Positions 1 to 9,894 of a stretch of 64,000 nucleotides of DNA are shown piece by piece. This DNA is from Chenopodium formosanum (Eukaryota; Streptophyta; Magnoliopsida; Caryophyllales; Amaranthaceae). Each line of letters begins with the position of its first letter. The stretch's first letter is position 1. Location: assembly GCA_024500155.1 (NCBI GenBank), contig CM044871.1:80212402-80276401 (forward strand). The letters run 5' to 3'. A program made the position numbers and the translations under genes. The notes below the pieces were generated by a model, which was not told where the DNA came from, did no database searches, and was given only the letters and a program-made list of their open reading frames with translations.

Positions 1-13
1 GAGAACCCGCCTG

Positions 14-1381
14 TTATTGTGTAGACCGGCTCCTTGTCGGTATCCGAGCTACTAGCAGGCTAGGGGTAGTCTTGGAGGACTTACCCTTGTTCTTCTTCTT
101 TGCCCCGGCTGGGGACTTAGAAATGTAGGACTTTAACATCCCCTTGTCAGCCAGACGGTCCAACGCCCGTTGAAGGCTGAAGCAGTCGTTGGTGTCATGG
201 CCAACTTCCTCATGGTATTGGCAGAATTTGTTTTTGTTCCTTGATTGAATGGAACTTTTCATTGGATTCGGCTTCTCTAAGGACAGCCGGTCCTTAATTT
301 TCATGAGGATGGAGTTGCAGTCCTTGTTAAACTCGTACTTAGGGACGTGCGGTTTAAATTCTTTCTTTTTCTTCTGGGACGGCTGGTCAGAGTCACTAAC
401 CGCCCAGATTTCTTTTCTTTTCTTGCTCTCTTCTTTATTTTTCGCCGGCTGAGCGGGCCGAATGTCTTTCTGCTTGTCGGACTTCTTGGAGTCCGACTGG
501 TTACCAGGCAAGCAGAGGTTGGTTGCTTGAATGTAGCTTTCCGCCTCCCTCAGGGCCGGCTGTAAAGTGAAAGCCCCTTTTCTGACTAGGTCGAACTTAA
601 AGGTCGACCCGTCTCTTAGACCCTTGAAAAAGTCTGTAAAAGCTACCTCATCAGAGAGTCCCTGAATCTGAATTCTGATCAGATTGAACCGCCTGACATA
701 GGAGCGCAGCCCTTCTCTCTCTCCCTGCTTAACGGTGCTCAAGTCAAGACTTGTTTTCTTAGCAGGGATGTTCATTGAGAAGTTGGAAGCAAACAGGAAG
801 GCGAGCTTCCTGAAACTGTCAATGGACCCGACTGACAAGTTGCCAAACCATTGTTGGGCAATGCCCTTCAATGTAGCAGGGAAGCATCGACACCATGTGG
901 CATCATCCAACCCCTGTAAGTACATGAGGTTGGTGTAAGCCATGAGGTGATCTTCCGGGTTGGTGGTACCATCATAGGTACCTACCAATACATTCTTAAC
1001 CGTGGCCGGCTAGCCCGCCTCGGTTATCTCCCGGGTGAACGCAGAAGGTTGTTCACCCAAGCGAAGCAGACGGAGCTGCCAGTCCAGTGGCTGGACATTG
1101 TGATATGCCGCCTGACCTCCGAAGAGGGCCGGCTGCATGAAGTGAGGGGGATATTGACCGTAGACCTGAGATGGTACATACGGTACAGTTCCTATCATCT
1201 AAGGGCCAGAATGGACGGTATTACCGCCTGTCTGGCTCTCATGCAGGGAAAGTGCATTCCTTGCAGAGGTGTTGTTGAAGCTGTCAGGAAAGTTCGACGT
1301 GGAAGCCGACTCAGAAAACTGTTGATTTCTCTTCCGGTTGATGATTTCCCGGGCATCAAGAGTTGATTTTTTACTTCCCAC
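14..1381 (-). pseudogene. gag: Ty3 gag polyprotein, decayed
   Basis: Capsid-nucleocapsid protein of the nested Ty3 element. The open stretch 14-988 (324 codons) carries the plant retrotransposon gag domain, with YDGTTNPEDHL near its start and the AQQWF and FASNF blocks. A CHHC zinc-knuckle variant follows near residue 257 (CQYHEEVGHDTNDC), then a lysine-rich tail. Reading rightward in the same frame, the N-terminal part is broken by TAG codons at 1010-1012 and 1199-1201, so the protein cannot be made whole. Weak gag-like coding continues toward the PBS in broken form. The stop at 14-16 ends gag, and pol must lie outside the window. Confidence 0.8.
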
Positions 1382-1877
1382 CGGCTGTTGAGTCCGGCGG
1401 GTATTGTTGGTATTCCTCTTAGGAAGAAGAATTTTTTACCAATCAATGGTCCCGGCTGCCTTCACCTTTGGATGAGGAGTGGGCTGCCGTTCTTTGACTG
1501 ACTTCCCCTTTTCCAGAGGAGTCTTCTTGGCCGACTGACCTCTACTTGGGCCAGCCCGGCTCTGGGTGATCAGCTCTTTAATTTCACCCTTGAAACTTGT
1601 CATGAATCTCATAAGTTCGTCTCGGGTGACAGGTGCTGATTCAGCTGTTGTATGGGTTTCCCCTTCCGGCTGCCCAGGGGGTCAATTTGCACCCGCCTGG
1701 GAGGCACCCCGCTCCAGAGTGTCTCTAGGCCGGATGCGCTTGGTTTTGAGAGAGCCATCATCGGCTGTAAAGGTTTCGACCTGAGGATCTTCATCCTCCT
1801 GGTCTGTAAAGACTTCTGGGTCATCGCCCAGATGGTTAGGAGGTGGTACAGACTCTTAAACCAACTTCGAGGTACTC

Positions 1878-1894
1878 TCCCCACAGACGGCGCA
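1878..1894 (-). other. Primer-binding-site-like sequence
   Basis: On the minus strand the LTR end is followed after three or four bases by TGCGCCGTCTGTGGGGA. This resembles the TGGCGCCGT...GGGGA primer sites of plant Ty3 elements with one base missing. I did not assign the tRNA. Confidence 0.55.
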
Positions 1895-2151
1895 AAATGT
1901 TTTGGGTGTTTTTGTCCCTCGGGAGAGTTACAACACGAACACTGATCCGACGTGAGCTGTACCTGCAAAACAAACGGAGACACCGGTTGGGTGGTGCTCC
2001 GCCTCCGACGAATAAGTTAGTAACTTGAAGGGAGAGAAAAAGGTGCGGAAATTTAGGTGGGTATCTGCTCGGATTCCAAGCTCAGATGTCTCTATCACAG
2101 GGACAATTTGTAATAAATGGTAAAAACGTGCCCTCCAAAAGAGGGGAATCT

Positions 2152-2163
2152 CCCTATTTATAG
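2152..2163 (-). promoter_or_regulatory. TATA box of the 489-bp LTR
   Basis: The minus strand reads CTATAAATAGGG. It lies inside the LTR, about 120-210 bp downstream of the three CACGTG motifs, and points toward gag. Confidence 0.6.
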
Positions 2164-2285
2164 GGTCCTCGGGATGTGTGCCCCTGATTAGGTCACTGAA
2201 CCCTAATCATTGGTGGGCTGCGCCGCATTACGGCTTTCTCGGGATTTGGGCCTGAAGGCCACCATTTCTCCCAGGTTTCCGGATT

Positions 2286-2364
2286 GACACGTGTCAAGCA
2301 GGGATAGGTCCACCTTGGGCCACCCTGGGGCTGACACGTGTCATCCTCTAATTGGACCACGTGG
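2286..2364. promoter_or_regulatory. Three G-box/ABRE-like palindromes in the LTR
   Basis: GACACGTGTC occurs at 2286-2295 and again at 2333-2342, and CCACGTGG at 2357-2364. CACGTG is the plant G-box bound by bZIP and bHLH factors; ACGTGTC is the ABRE core of abscisic-acid-responsive promoters. Their position upstream of the LTR TATA box fits enhancer sites. Function is inferred. Confidence 0.5.
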
Positions 2365-2386
2365 CGGGGTAAAATTATCCTAAACA

Positions 2387-3594
2387 GGAAGCATCGCAAC
2401 AATCATATTTAATATTAAAATTACCCTAGACATGATACTAGGGATATCATAATAAAAATATAAACATGATTTCTACATCATAACATCAATAAAACTCATT
2501 AAAGCACTTACTTTGATGCTTCGTACCTCTTTCTAATAACAAAATACACACGTTAGTAACTTTAAGGAAAATAATAAACAAAACAATTAAATTAAATAAT
2601 TGAAAGAGAGATTTGGGACCAAACCCTCAGAAACTAAACCTTTCACTTCTAGGGCGAAGGCAACTTCGAACTTGGCTAGGTGTTTCTAGATCTTGTGAAT
2701 GCAGAATTTTGTATATGAAAAGCAAGGTTTAGAAAAAGAGAAAGATGAAGAGATGAATGAATTAAGAGAGAATTAGAGAATTAATGATTGCGAATGAAAA
2801 CTGATTATTGATGAGAATTCGTGAGAATTGGTGAATGAAAACGAAGTTTTTAATACGTTATTTATAGAGAAAATCAGCCAAAAAGATAAAATATCAAAAC
2901 AGAGTCTGGCGCACGAAAAACAGAGCTGGCGCCAACCCTAGCTAACTAGCGCCAGGCGCCAATGGCTAGCACCAAGCGCCAGGCCTGGTTTCAGGCGCCA
3001 ATGCCTGGAGTCAGGCGCCAAGCCTGTTTTTTAATGCGTTTTCGAAAATTAGATAAGTTTGCCGTACTGGAGGATAAAATCATATATTTTCCTCGAAAGT
3101 GTTATTTGATTTTAATTAAAACTCTGAAAAGTCAACAAAAAGTCAATTTATCAATGGTAATTGAATAGGAATGAAAAGAACCTTCTAGAAGAATCTAGAA
3201 GACTAAAACCATTCCTAATTGCATTAGGAATGATAAATCATATTAGGCCCTCCTCAAGATCATTGGGCCGCATATAAGGCTCAAACCGGGCCCAGTTTAG
3301 TAAATTGGCCATAACTTCCTCAATATTCATCGAAATTGGGCTTATAATATATCGTTGGAAAGCTCTTGTCAAGCCCCATCCAACTACACTACTATTGGAC
3401 CCATATCATGGACCAACCAAACTGGACTGGCTGTTTTCTTAAAATAAGTTTTCAAAAACAGAGAGAAGAGAAAAGAAATTAAAACTATCCGCAACACTAA
3501 ACTTTCCACACTTTCACTTCATTAGATTATGATTCGACGCGAAAGGTACTCATCACTGGGTTTGGTTTTGGGGAGACACAAATGGGTGTCTACA
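2387..3594 (-). repeat. 3' LTR of the Tat element, truncated by nested insertion
   Basis: Matches 18,552-19,701 nearly throughout and ends GGGTGTCTACA at 3594, identical to the end of the 5' LTR. The most different stretch is the GGCGCC cluster at 2905-3030. A minus-strand TATA box (TTATTTATAG in +) lies at about 2860-2869. Confidence 0.88.
2905..3030. repeat. GGCGCC palindrome cluster A (3' LTR)
   Basis: A GC-rich block with repeated GGCGCC/AGCGCCAGGCGCC motifs in AT-rich surroundings. It lies about 35-160 bp upstream (minus sense) of the LTR TATA box. It is longer and differently arranged than its counterpart at 19042-19130. Confidence 0.75.
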
Positions 3595-3608
3595 GAAGCC
3601 CCCACTTT
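3595..3608 (-). other. Polypurine tract
   Basis: The minus strand reads AAAGTGGGGGCTTC directly before the LTR terminus TGTAGACACCC. This is the expected place and composition for the plus-strand primer of reverse transcription. Confidence 0.8.
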
Positions 3609-3898
3609 GACTGAGTTTGGAGAAACGCAAGTTTCGAAAACAAAAGTCAAAGTATCGAAAGGGACGGAGAATGATTCAGAACGTTCTGCGATCCTAAATC
3701 ACCCTTGTAACGCCGATACCTGCAAAACTAGCGTTAGTTAAAACAGATAAAAGAGTTAAGAAACGCGTATCTTGCACCGTCGAGCACACGTCTCTGAAAG
3801 TAACCGATTGTTTTGATGACCTCCTGCAAGCTAGAGAATGCCATCCCACTTGAAAACCGCTACGCCTGTAACTGCTTCCAATATAAAAGACTGCTTCG

Positions 3899-4470
3899 CA
3901 TGAAACGATTCTCCTCCGCTTTGATAATATTCCACGTCCAAGGGAATACTATCGAAGATTGTTTCACTTGAAACATTCTCCATCCGCATTGACAATATTC
4001 CACGTCCAAGGGAATACTATCGAAGATTATCTCTCCTAAAACAATCTTCATCCGTATTGATAATATTCCACGTCCAAGGGAATACTATCGAAGATTGTTT
4101 CACTTGAAACAATCCTCATCCGCATTGATAATATTCCACGTCCAAGGGAATACTATCGAAGATTATTTCTCTTGAAACAATCCTCATCCGCATTGATAAT
4201 ATTCCGCGTCCAAGGGAATACTATCGAAGATTATTTCTCTTGAAACAATCCTCATCCGCATTGATAATATTCCGCGTCCAAGGGAATACTATCGAAGATT
4301 ATTTCTCTTGAAACAATCCTCATCCGCATTGATAATATTCCCATCCAAGGGAATACTATCGAAGATTATTTCTTTTGAAACAATCCTCATCCGCATTGAT
4401 AATATTCCACGTCCAAGGGAATACTATCGAAGATTATTTCTCTTGAAACAATCTTCATTCGTTGCGATAA
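3899..4470. repeat. 68-bp tandem repeat array, 8-9 copies
   Basis: Unit boundaries (CTTGAAAC or a close variant) fall at 3967, 4035, 4103, 4171, 4239, 4307, 4374 and 4442. The period is 68 bp with one 67-bp copy. The conserved core is TTCCACGTCCAAGGGAATAC. The first and last copies are more diverged. It lies in the 3' untranslated region of the Tat element, a place where Tat/Ogre elements are known to grow tandem repeats. A small three-copy repeat of GTCGGTGCCTTTTGCG type follows at 4530-4620. Confidence 0.9.
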
Positions 4471-5004
4471 TTTTCCAAAGAGAATTACCAAAGACCTCCA
4501 CTTGTCGATCTTTAAAAGCCTGCTTGTACGTCGGCGCCTTTTCTGCTTTTGAACCTGTACGTCGGTGCCTTTTGCGAATGAACCACTATGTCGGTGCCTT
4601 TTGCGATGAGCCAATGCTTAGGCGCTTTAAGCTAAGTGAGACGATCTTTCATCAGGTCGATCACTTTATGCAATCAAGCCGATTACTAAAAAATCATGTC
4701 AAATTGCTTAAAGGGGCTAACTGGCGTACCAAGGAACCCAAAATATATTGAAAAAGGTAGAACAACCTCATCGAGTGGGAAGCTGAGTGTTCTGGCGCCG
4801 CGAGGTTGTTGAGCATGTCAGAGGGAGCTAGTACCCCTTGGTGACCTTGCACGATCCCTGGGCGATGCTATGCAGAGGAGCTATTGCCGTTGTTAGCTCC
4901 AGTTCCTGTACCGGCTGAGGATGTGGCGGTACGATTTTTCAGCTCTTATCTTTCGTTAAGTAGCCCCCAAGTAATGCTTCACTGACTTGGTTTTGCTTTA
5001 TCAG

Positions 5005-5131
5005 GACGATGCCGCTGAGTTCGTGCCACCCCGTATGTCTATCCATTACCAGGGGACATATGGGCCGATTGAGGAGATGATTCCTCCGGCCGCGCTGCGT
5101 AGAGCGGTCGATTCCTCGCCACCAGACTCGG
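5005..5131 (+). other. Exon-like segment opposite to the retrotransposon
   Basis: An open stretch bounded by a good acceptor (TTTGCTTTATCAG) and a good donor (GTAAGC). The coding is P- and R-containing, without a domain I recognise. A second acceptor (TTCTTTGACAG) ends at about 5200. It may be a remnant of the same captured gene as the antisense ORF at 5940-7458, or of another capture. Function unknown. Confidence 0.3.
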
Positions 5132-5335
5132 GTAAGCTTATTTATTTGCAACTTTTTTCCACATATATTATGCATGTTTACTGACTTATTTCTTTGACAG
5201 TTCTCGCGCGAGGTGGTTTGTACCTGTGCTTTTTATTATTTATTTGACTTTGTATAGAACTTTGCCTCTTAGTTAAACTCATTTTTTTAGACATATTTTG
5301 TATATACATAATATTATGAGTTTATTTATGTTTTC

Positions 5336-5391
<56 letters not shown>
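5336..5391. repeat. (TTA)n microsatellite
   Basis: About 18 uninterrupted TTA/ATT units in the 3' region of the Tat element. Confidence 0.95.
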
Positions 5392-5392
<1 letters not shown>

Positions 5393-5718
5393 GTGCATGT
5401 TTGTGTGTGCAAGAAAAGTGTGACGAACAATTTTGCGCAAAAATTCTGTCATTTTTTTTTATTAATGGAGGGTATCCGACTCTCTCCCCCAAAAGAAAAA
5501 TGAAAAAAGGAAAAGGCAAATAAAACGTTGGGTTTATAACAAACTTTGGAAATTAATCTAAATAAAATCCAAAAATGAATAGTATAATAATATAATAGCT
5601 ATATAAATTTAAAGAAGAATAAAAAGATGTTTAGAAAATATAATCGGAGTCGTAAAGTCATTAGTCGACTCGAATTTAAGGTAAAAACGCGATTTAAGAA
5701 AGCGCGCATGACGTGGCA

Positions 5719-5816
5719 AATTGGCGCCACGCAATTGGGTGTAGCGCCAGGCGCTACACTTGGCGTGTGGCACCAAGCTTTGGCGTCTGGCGCCAATCGC
5801 GGAGTCTGACGCCAAT
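5719..5816. repeat. GGCGCC palindrome cluster B (antisense gene promoter)
   Basis: Contains GGCGCC, GGCGTC and the near-perfect hairpin TGTAGCGCCAGGCGCTACA, which recurs exactly in cluster F of the LTR. It ends about 50 bp before the TATA box of the opposite-strand gene. Confidence 0.75.
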
Positions 5817-5866
5817 TAGCGTTGTCTCCGTATTTTAACCCGATTAAAATTGCTCGTAATTCGTGC

Positions 5867-5873
5867 ATAAATA
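5867..5873 (+). promoter_or_regulatory. TATA box of the antisense accessory gene
   Basis: ATAAATA within GTGCATAAATAGCC, about 67 bp before the first ATG at 5940. The spacing fits a plant core promoter with a short leader. Confidence 0.5.
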
Positions 5874-5939
5874 GCCCCCTACCCACCCGATTCTTTTCAT
5901 AATTTCAGCAAATAATTCTTGGCCTTAGAAAATAATATC

Positions 5940-7458
5940 ATGTCTCTAGTCACCAAAACTTTTACCCAATACACCCGTGAATGGTGTCGGTCTATAAATG
6001 CCAGAGAACGAAAAGAATTAGATTTGTTTCACTTGGGGGGGAATTTATGGCATCAAAGGGGTAGATCTTGACTTAGATTTCATTCATACCGCTCTAGAAT
6101 ATTGGAATGTTGATACTCATTGCTTTAGAATAGGGTATGATGAAATTAGCCCTTTGCCGGAGGAGTTTGGTGCTATTTTAGGTTTCCCTGCAATAGACCT
6201 CATAGTAATCCCTAGAGTAGATGCATATTATTACAAGGATTTTGAGCGCTTCTTCAATTTAAAAGAAAGGGATTTATCAAAAATAGTAGATGGCAACAAA
6301 GTTAATTTGAAAGAATTTGCACGCCATTATTTTGATAAACCTCTTTCTGAATCTTTTCATATTTATAGAAGAAGGGATTTCTTATTTTGCATGCTTAATC
6401 AATTTTTTCTTAGTAGTGGTAAAAATAATGAAGGTCAATCAATTATAACCACCGTACTAGAACAAATTGAATCAGGGAGAAATCCAATGCCATTGATAGT
6501 TGGAGAGACTATGATTAGTCTTGATGAATTGAAAAGGGGCCCAAAAGCACCTTTTCGCGGCTCTCCAATTTTATTACAGGTAGAAAAATAATATTTTTAA
6601 TTACAGAAATAAAAAATATATTTTTGTATTGTAATAATAATTTATTTGCATTGCAATTTTTTTTACAGATGTGGCTAATGGAAAGGCTAGAAATAATTAG
6701 CCCTCCGGACAACATTGAGAAGTACACTCCAAATTGCTTCGTGAGGAGGAAGAAACGCTTCTCTAAAATGGGGCGCCACGAGTGGAGAAGGGACTTCGAA
6801 TCTCGCAATTTTTCTATCAAGTGGTCGTCCCATGGTGGAAAATAGAAAGGATGGTTGGTGTCAACAAGCAACCTTTCTGCTGTCTTCCAAGTTTGTCTTG
6901 TATGACTTATTATTATCCCTGCAGGGTAAAAAGACAATACGGCTTGCTTCAGAATATTCCTTCCGGGGATCTTCGTCCTCCCTATGAGTACCCTGTTTCC
7001 CAGGAAGTAGACAGATTTGATGCTTATTAGAGTGCCAGACCTCTATGGGAAGTAATTACCCAAAAGGTTCCTCCTTCCTTGCCCAGTGATGTGAAGAAGT
7101 GGTTGCTGAAGAAACCTTCGAAGGATTCGAAAAAAGATCAGGGTAAAACTGATGTGAAGAGTCGTCTAGGTGACAGGGTGATTCCTGGCAAGGAGCACTT
7201 AGGTGAAAGAGTTGAATTCAAAACACCTGCAATGCCTAGGAAGAAAAGTACTACAAAAGATAAGGGAAAAGGAAAGCGGACACCACAGATAAAAAAGTCT
7301 GGGTAGAAAAGAAGCATGGAGTCCTAGCCGAAGGGGAAACTATCTACTTTAAGATTGAATGTAGGTCCTCTAAAGGATGCCTACTAGCTAAGGTTATGGA
7401 TGAGGAGGAGGAAGCAGACAAAAATTGGAAAAGGGCTAGGAAAGAAAAGAAAGATTAG
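5940..7458 (+). pseudogene. Antisense accessory gene of the Tat element, DUF7745/plant-mobile-domain-like
   Basis: Lies between pol and the 3' LTR on the strand opposite to gag-pol. It begins ATG at 5940 after a TATA box. The N-terminal part (to about 6033) and the long open stretch from 6154 join only across a run of seven G at about 6034-6040, so one base has been gained. The block with SPLPEEFGAILGFP resembles plant mobile-domain/DUF7745 proteins. An intron at 6580-6668 has clean GT...TTTTTTTACAG borders and joins ...ILLQ to MWLMERLEIISPP in frame. A further frameshift lies before 6845, a TAG at 7028-7030, and another shift in the A-run near 7292; a K/E-rich tail ends at 7458. Tat elements are known to carry extra antisense ORFs with captured mobile-domain sequence, and the intron supports origin from a host gene. 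The family call is from memory of motif style, so it is moderate. Confidence 0.6.
6580..6668 (+). other. Intron of the antisense accessory gene
   Basis: An 89-bp AT-rich segment from GTAGAAAAATAATATT to a polypyrimidine tract and ACAG. Coding resumes in frame on both sides only when it is removed. It is spliceable only in a + transcript, not in the retrotransposon RNA. Confidence 0.65.
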
Positions 7459-7990
7459 GAGCATTGCTTAATTTCAAATTATTAGACTTAGTTTATATTT
7501 TCCATTTAAAGTTAATTTATTTTAGCTTTATTTAAATTTCATCAATAATGTAATTTTATTTTATCAATGAAATTTCAGCTTTTAAGTAACTATTTACTTT
7601 AAATTTATTTTATTAAAGCAATGAAAACCAAAAAAAAATTAATTTTCCAGAAATTCTTCGAGTACGGAAGTCGAAAATTTTCCGAAAAAAAACACCGAAA
7701 TATGCCCAGAATTTGTCTTTGAATTGACGCCGCTTATTTGCGACTGGCGCCGGTCACAGCAGTCTGGCGCCAGGCGCCAGTGCCGTCGGCTGGCGCTGAT
7801 GGTCGCTGGCTAGCGCCAGATTCTTCTCTATGACGCCGATATTTCGTCGATCTTCTGTCGAATTTTTAATTAATTCTGGGACGCGGGAATGTCGAAAAAT
7901 AAAGTGGTCGCACCCGTAAAGGGTTGCCTACGTATCCTTTCTTAAGGAATCAGGCCAAACGTAGCTCCCTTGAGTATCGTACTCAAGTAA
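7459..7990. other. Spacer between antisense gene and pol end, with GGCGCC cluster C
   Basis: AT-rich sequence after the antisense gene (TTTTATTTTATCAATGAAA near 7555 could serve for polyadenylation). A GC-rich palindrome cluster follows at 7727-7840 with GGCGCC, CTGGCGCCAGGCGCCAG and TAGCGCCAG motifs. No gene is seen. Confidence 0.6.
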
Positions 7991-9375
7991 TTATGGGTAG
8001 TACTTCTTAAGTTGGTCAAGATTTGTCATGTTCGAGAATTCATTGCCATCCATATCAGTTAGTTTTGCTGCACCTCCTGACAGGATTGTTTTGACAATGT
8101 AGGGTCCAGACCAATTAGGTCTAAATTTTCCCCTTGGATCTAAAACATTTTTCCTTAATGCTTTTAACACCAAGTCTCCTACTTTGATGTTTCTTGTCTT
8201 GACCTTCTTATTAAAATGCCTAGCCATACGAGTTTGATAATACTGAGTGTGATGTAGAGCTTCTAGTCGTTTTTCGTCTAGTAAAATTAGCTCCTCATAT
8301 CTTGCCTTAGTCCATTCAACTTCATCGAGTTTGCTCTCTAACGCAATGCGTAGAGATGGTATTTCTAGTTCAACAGGTTGTACGACATCATTCCATATAC
8401 CAAGGAAAATGGCGTATTTCCTGTTGATGTGCGAATTGACGTGCGGTAACCCCACAATGCGAAGTGAAGTTTGTCAGGCCAATCCTTATAATTTTCTGTC
8501 ATTTTCTCGATGATAGTCTTTAGATTTTTATTAGCTGCCTTGAGTACTCCATTTGCTTGAGGTCTGTAAGGGGAAGAATGATGATGTTGAATGCCGTATT
8601 TTTGTAGCAATTCTTCACATTCGGCTTGAAAGTGAGTTCCATTGTCACTTATCATTTCATGTGTATTGACAAATAATATTTCTTTTAATAAAGAGTGCTA
8701 CATGTTTTGCAGTGAGTTTAGCGTATGATTGCGCTTCGACCCACTTTGTGAAGTAATCAATCGCTACTAAGATATATTCTGGCCTCCTGTTCCTGGGGGA
8801 GTGATTTTGCCGATGATGTCGATTCCCCATGTAGAGAATGGCCATGGCGATGTGTAGGTGTAGAGCAAGGATGGAGGAACATGTTGTAAATTGGCATAGA
8901 TTTGGCACTTAAGGCATCTTTTTGCATATTGATGGCAATCCCTATTCATTGTAGTCCAATAATATCCTTCTCGCATTATTTTTTGGACTAACATTTTGCC
9001 GTTTATATGAGTGCCACAGATTCCTTTGTGGACTATCCTCATTGCTCTTTGTGCATCCTTCTTTCCTACACATAAGAGAGCTCGACCCTTAGGTACCCTT
9101 TTATGTAGCTCGTTGTCTATGAGTACATATTGGGAAACAAAAATCCTTAATGCTCGTTTTGCTCTTTTGTCAGCATGAGGAGGGTATTCTCCTTTGGTGA
9201 CATAATTGAGTATATCTGTGTACCACGGTTCTTCTTCTTCTTCTACTTCTTCGTCTTGGACTACTTCGTCGTCTTCTATAGCCTGGATGTATGCCGGCTT
9301 GTGCCTTTTTTCTATAGTTAGAGGCATTTGCTCGATTTCCGTGGGAATCCTAACCATTGAGGCTAGTCTTTCCAA
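7991..9375 (-). pseudogene. Ty3 integrase (zinc finger, core, C-terminal domain), decayed
   Basis: DNA strand-transfer enzyme of the Tat element. 8767-9375 holds the HHCC zinc finger (GICGTH...C-LKC near the end of this stretch) and the first core Asp (WGIDIIG). A frameshift near 8770-8830 moves the reading to 8657-8908 (VAIDYFTKWVEAQ). 8365-8655 holds the second Asp (MISDNGTHF). The third catalytic residue, normally Glu in the NG-x-x-E-AANK context, is Lys here (codon at 8539-8541). Another frameshift near 8400 leads to the C-terminal domain at 7991-8455 (VGDLVLK, GPYIV). With frameshifts and the Glu-to-Lys change it cannot be active. Confidence 0.85.
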
Positions 9376-9417
9376 GGCGTTAGAAAATTGATTTTCTTCC
9401 CTAGGTAGATATGTGTA

Positions 9418-9861
9418 TTATACCTTCTCTAACTGATCGGTAAGAGTTTCCAGATACGTTTGGTAAGGGGCTAGACTTTCGCTCCTTACTTTCCACCTTT
9501 TAGATATCTGATTGATAATCAAAGAAGAGTCTCCGAATATCCTTAACTTTTTTACTCCCAATGCCAAAGCTGTTTCAAGGCCTACCACGCATGCTTCATA
9601 TTCAGCAGCATTGTTGGTAACGTCGAAATCAAGCTTTATGGAGATTGGAACATGCTCTTCTTTAGGTGATACTAGTAATACTCCAACGCCACATCCCTTT
9701 TGGTTCGAGGCTCCGTCGAAGTATAAGGTCCAAGTATCATCTTCAGTGACCATTAAGTCTTCATCTGGAAATTCATTGTCTTGTATTGGCGTCGAGTCTT
9801 CTATTGGGAAGTCTGCTAGAAAGTCTGACACCACGGATCCTTTGATAGCTTTTTGTGGCAT
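9418..9861 (-). pseudogene. Second (archaeal-type) RNase H domain of pol
   Basis: Shows the RNase H core: YFDGASNQKGCGVGVLL with the first Asp, NNAAEYEAC with the Glu, and GDSSLIINQI with the second Asp. It is separate from the standard RNase H that follows RT at 9895-10512, giving the dual RNase H arrangement typical of the Tat lineage. Stops on both sides isolate it from its neighbours, so the polyprotein is broken, though the catalytic residues of this piece are kept. Confidence 0.85.
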
Positions 9862-9894
9862 AAACCTTACATCAAACTGGGCTAGATTGACTAT

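Larger units (their letters stand above)
1..2386 (-). mobile_element. Ty3-type LTR retrotransposon, 5' part (LTR + gag), nested
   Basis: The right-hand (5') part of a Ty3 element transcribed leftward. Visible parts are one LTR (1898-2386), a PBS-like site next to it and a decayed gag; pol and the other LTR would lie beyond the left edge. The right border is set by the LTR end ...TAAACA at 2386. What follows (GGAAGCATCGCA...) resumes the 3' LTR of the larger Tat element, as seen by comparison with 18,550 onward. The element therefore sits inside that LTR. GGAAG at 2387-2391 is the expected 5-bp target duplication, whose partner is outside the window. Confidence 0.85.
1898..2386 (-). repeat. 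LTR (489 bp) of the nested Ty3 element
   Basis: It starts TGTTTTGGG and ends TCCTAAACA in + orientation, so it has TG...CA termini with imperfect inverted ends. A TATA box on the minus strand (2152-2163) and three G-box palindromes (2286-2295, 2333-2342, 2357-2364) mark the promoter. The PBS-like site abuts it on the left. Confidence 0.8.

Noticed and set aside
3899..4470. 68-bp repeats as a CRISPR array
   Set aside because: Units are contiguous without unique spacers, in a plant retrotransposon. It is a tandem repeat.
5322..5519. Minus-strand ORF with a long Asn run
   Set aside because: It is the translation of the (TTA)n microsatellite.
6515..6937. 140-codon minus-strand ORF inside the antisense gene region
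   Set aside because: It spans the intron of the + strand gene and shows no domain; shadow of the antisense gene.
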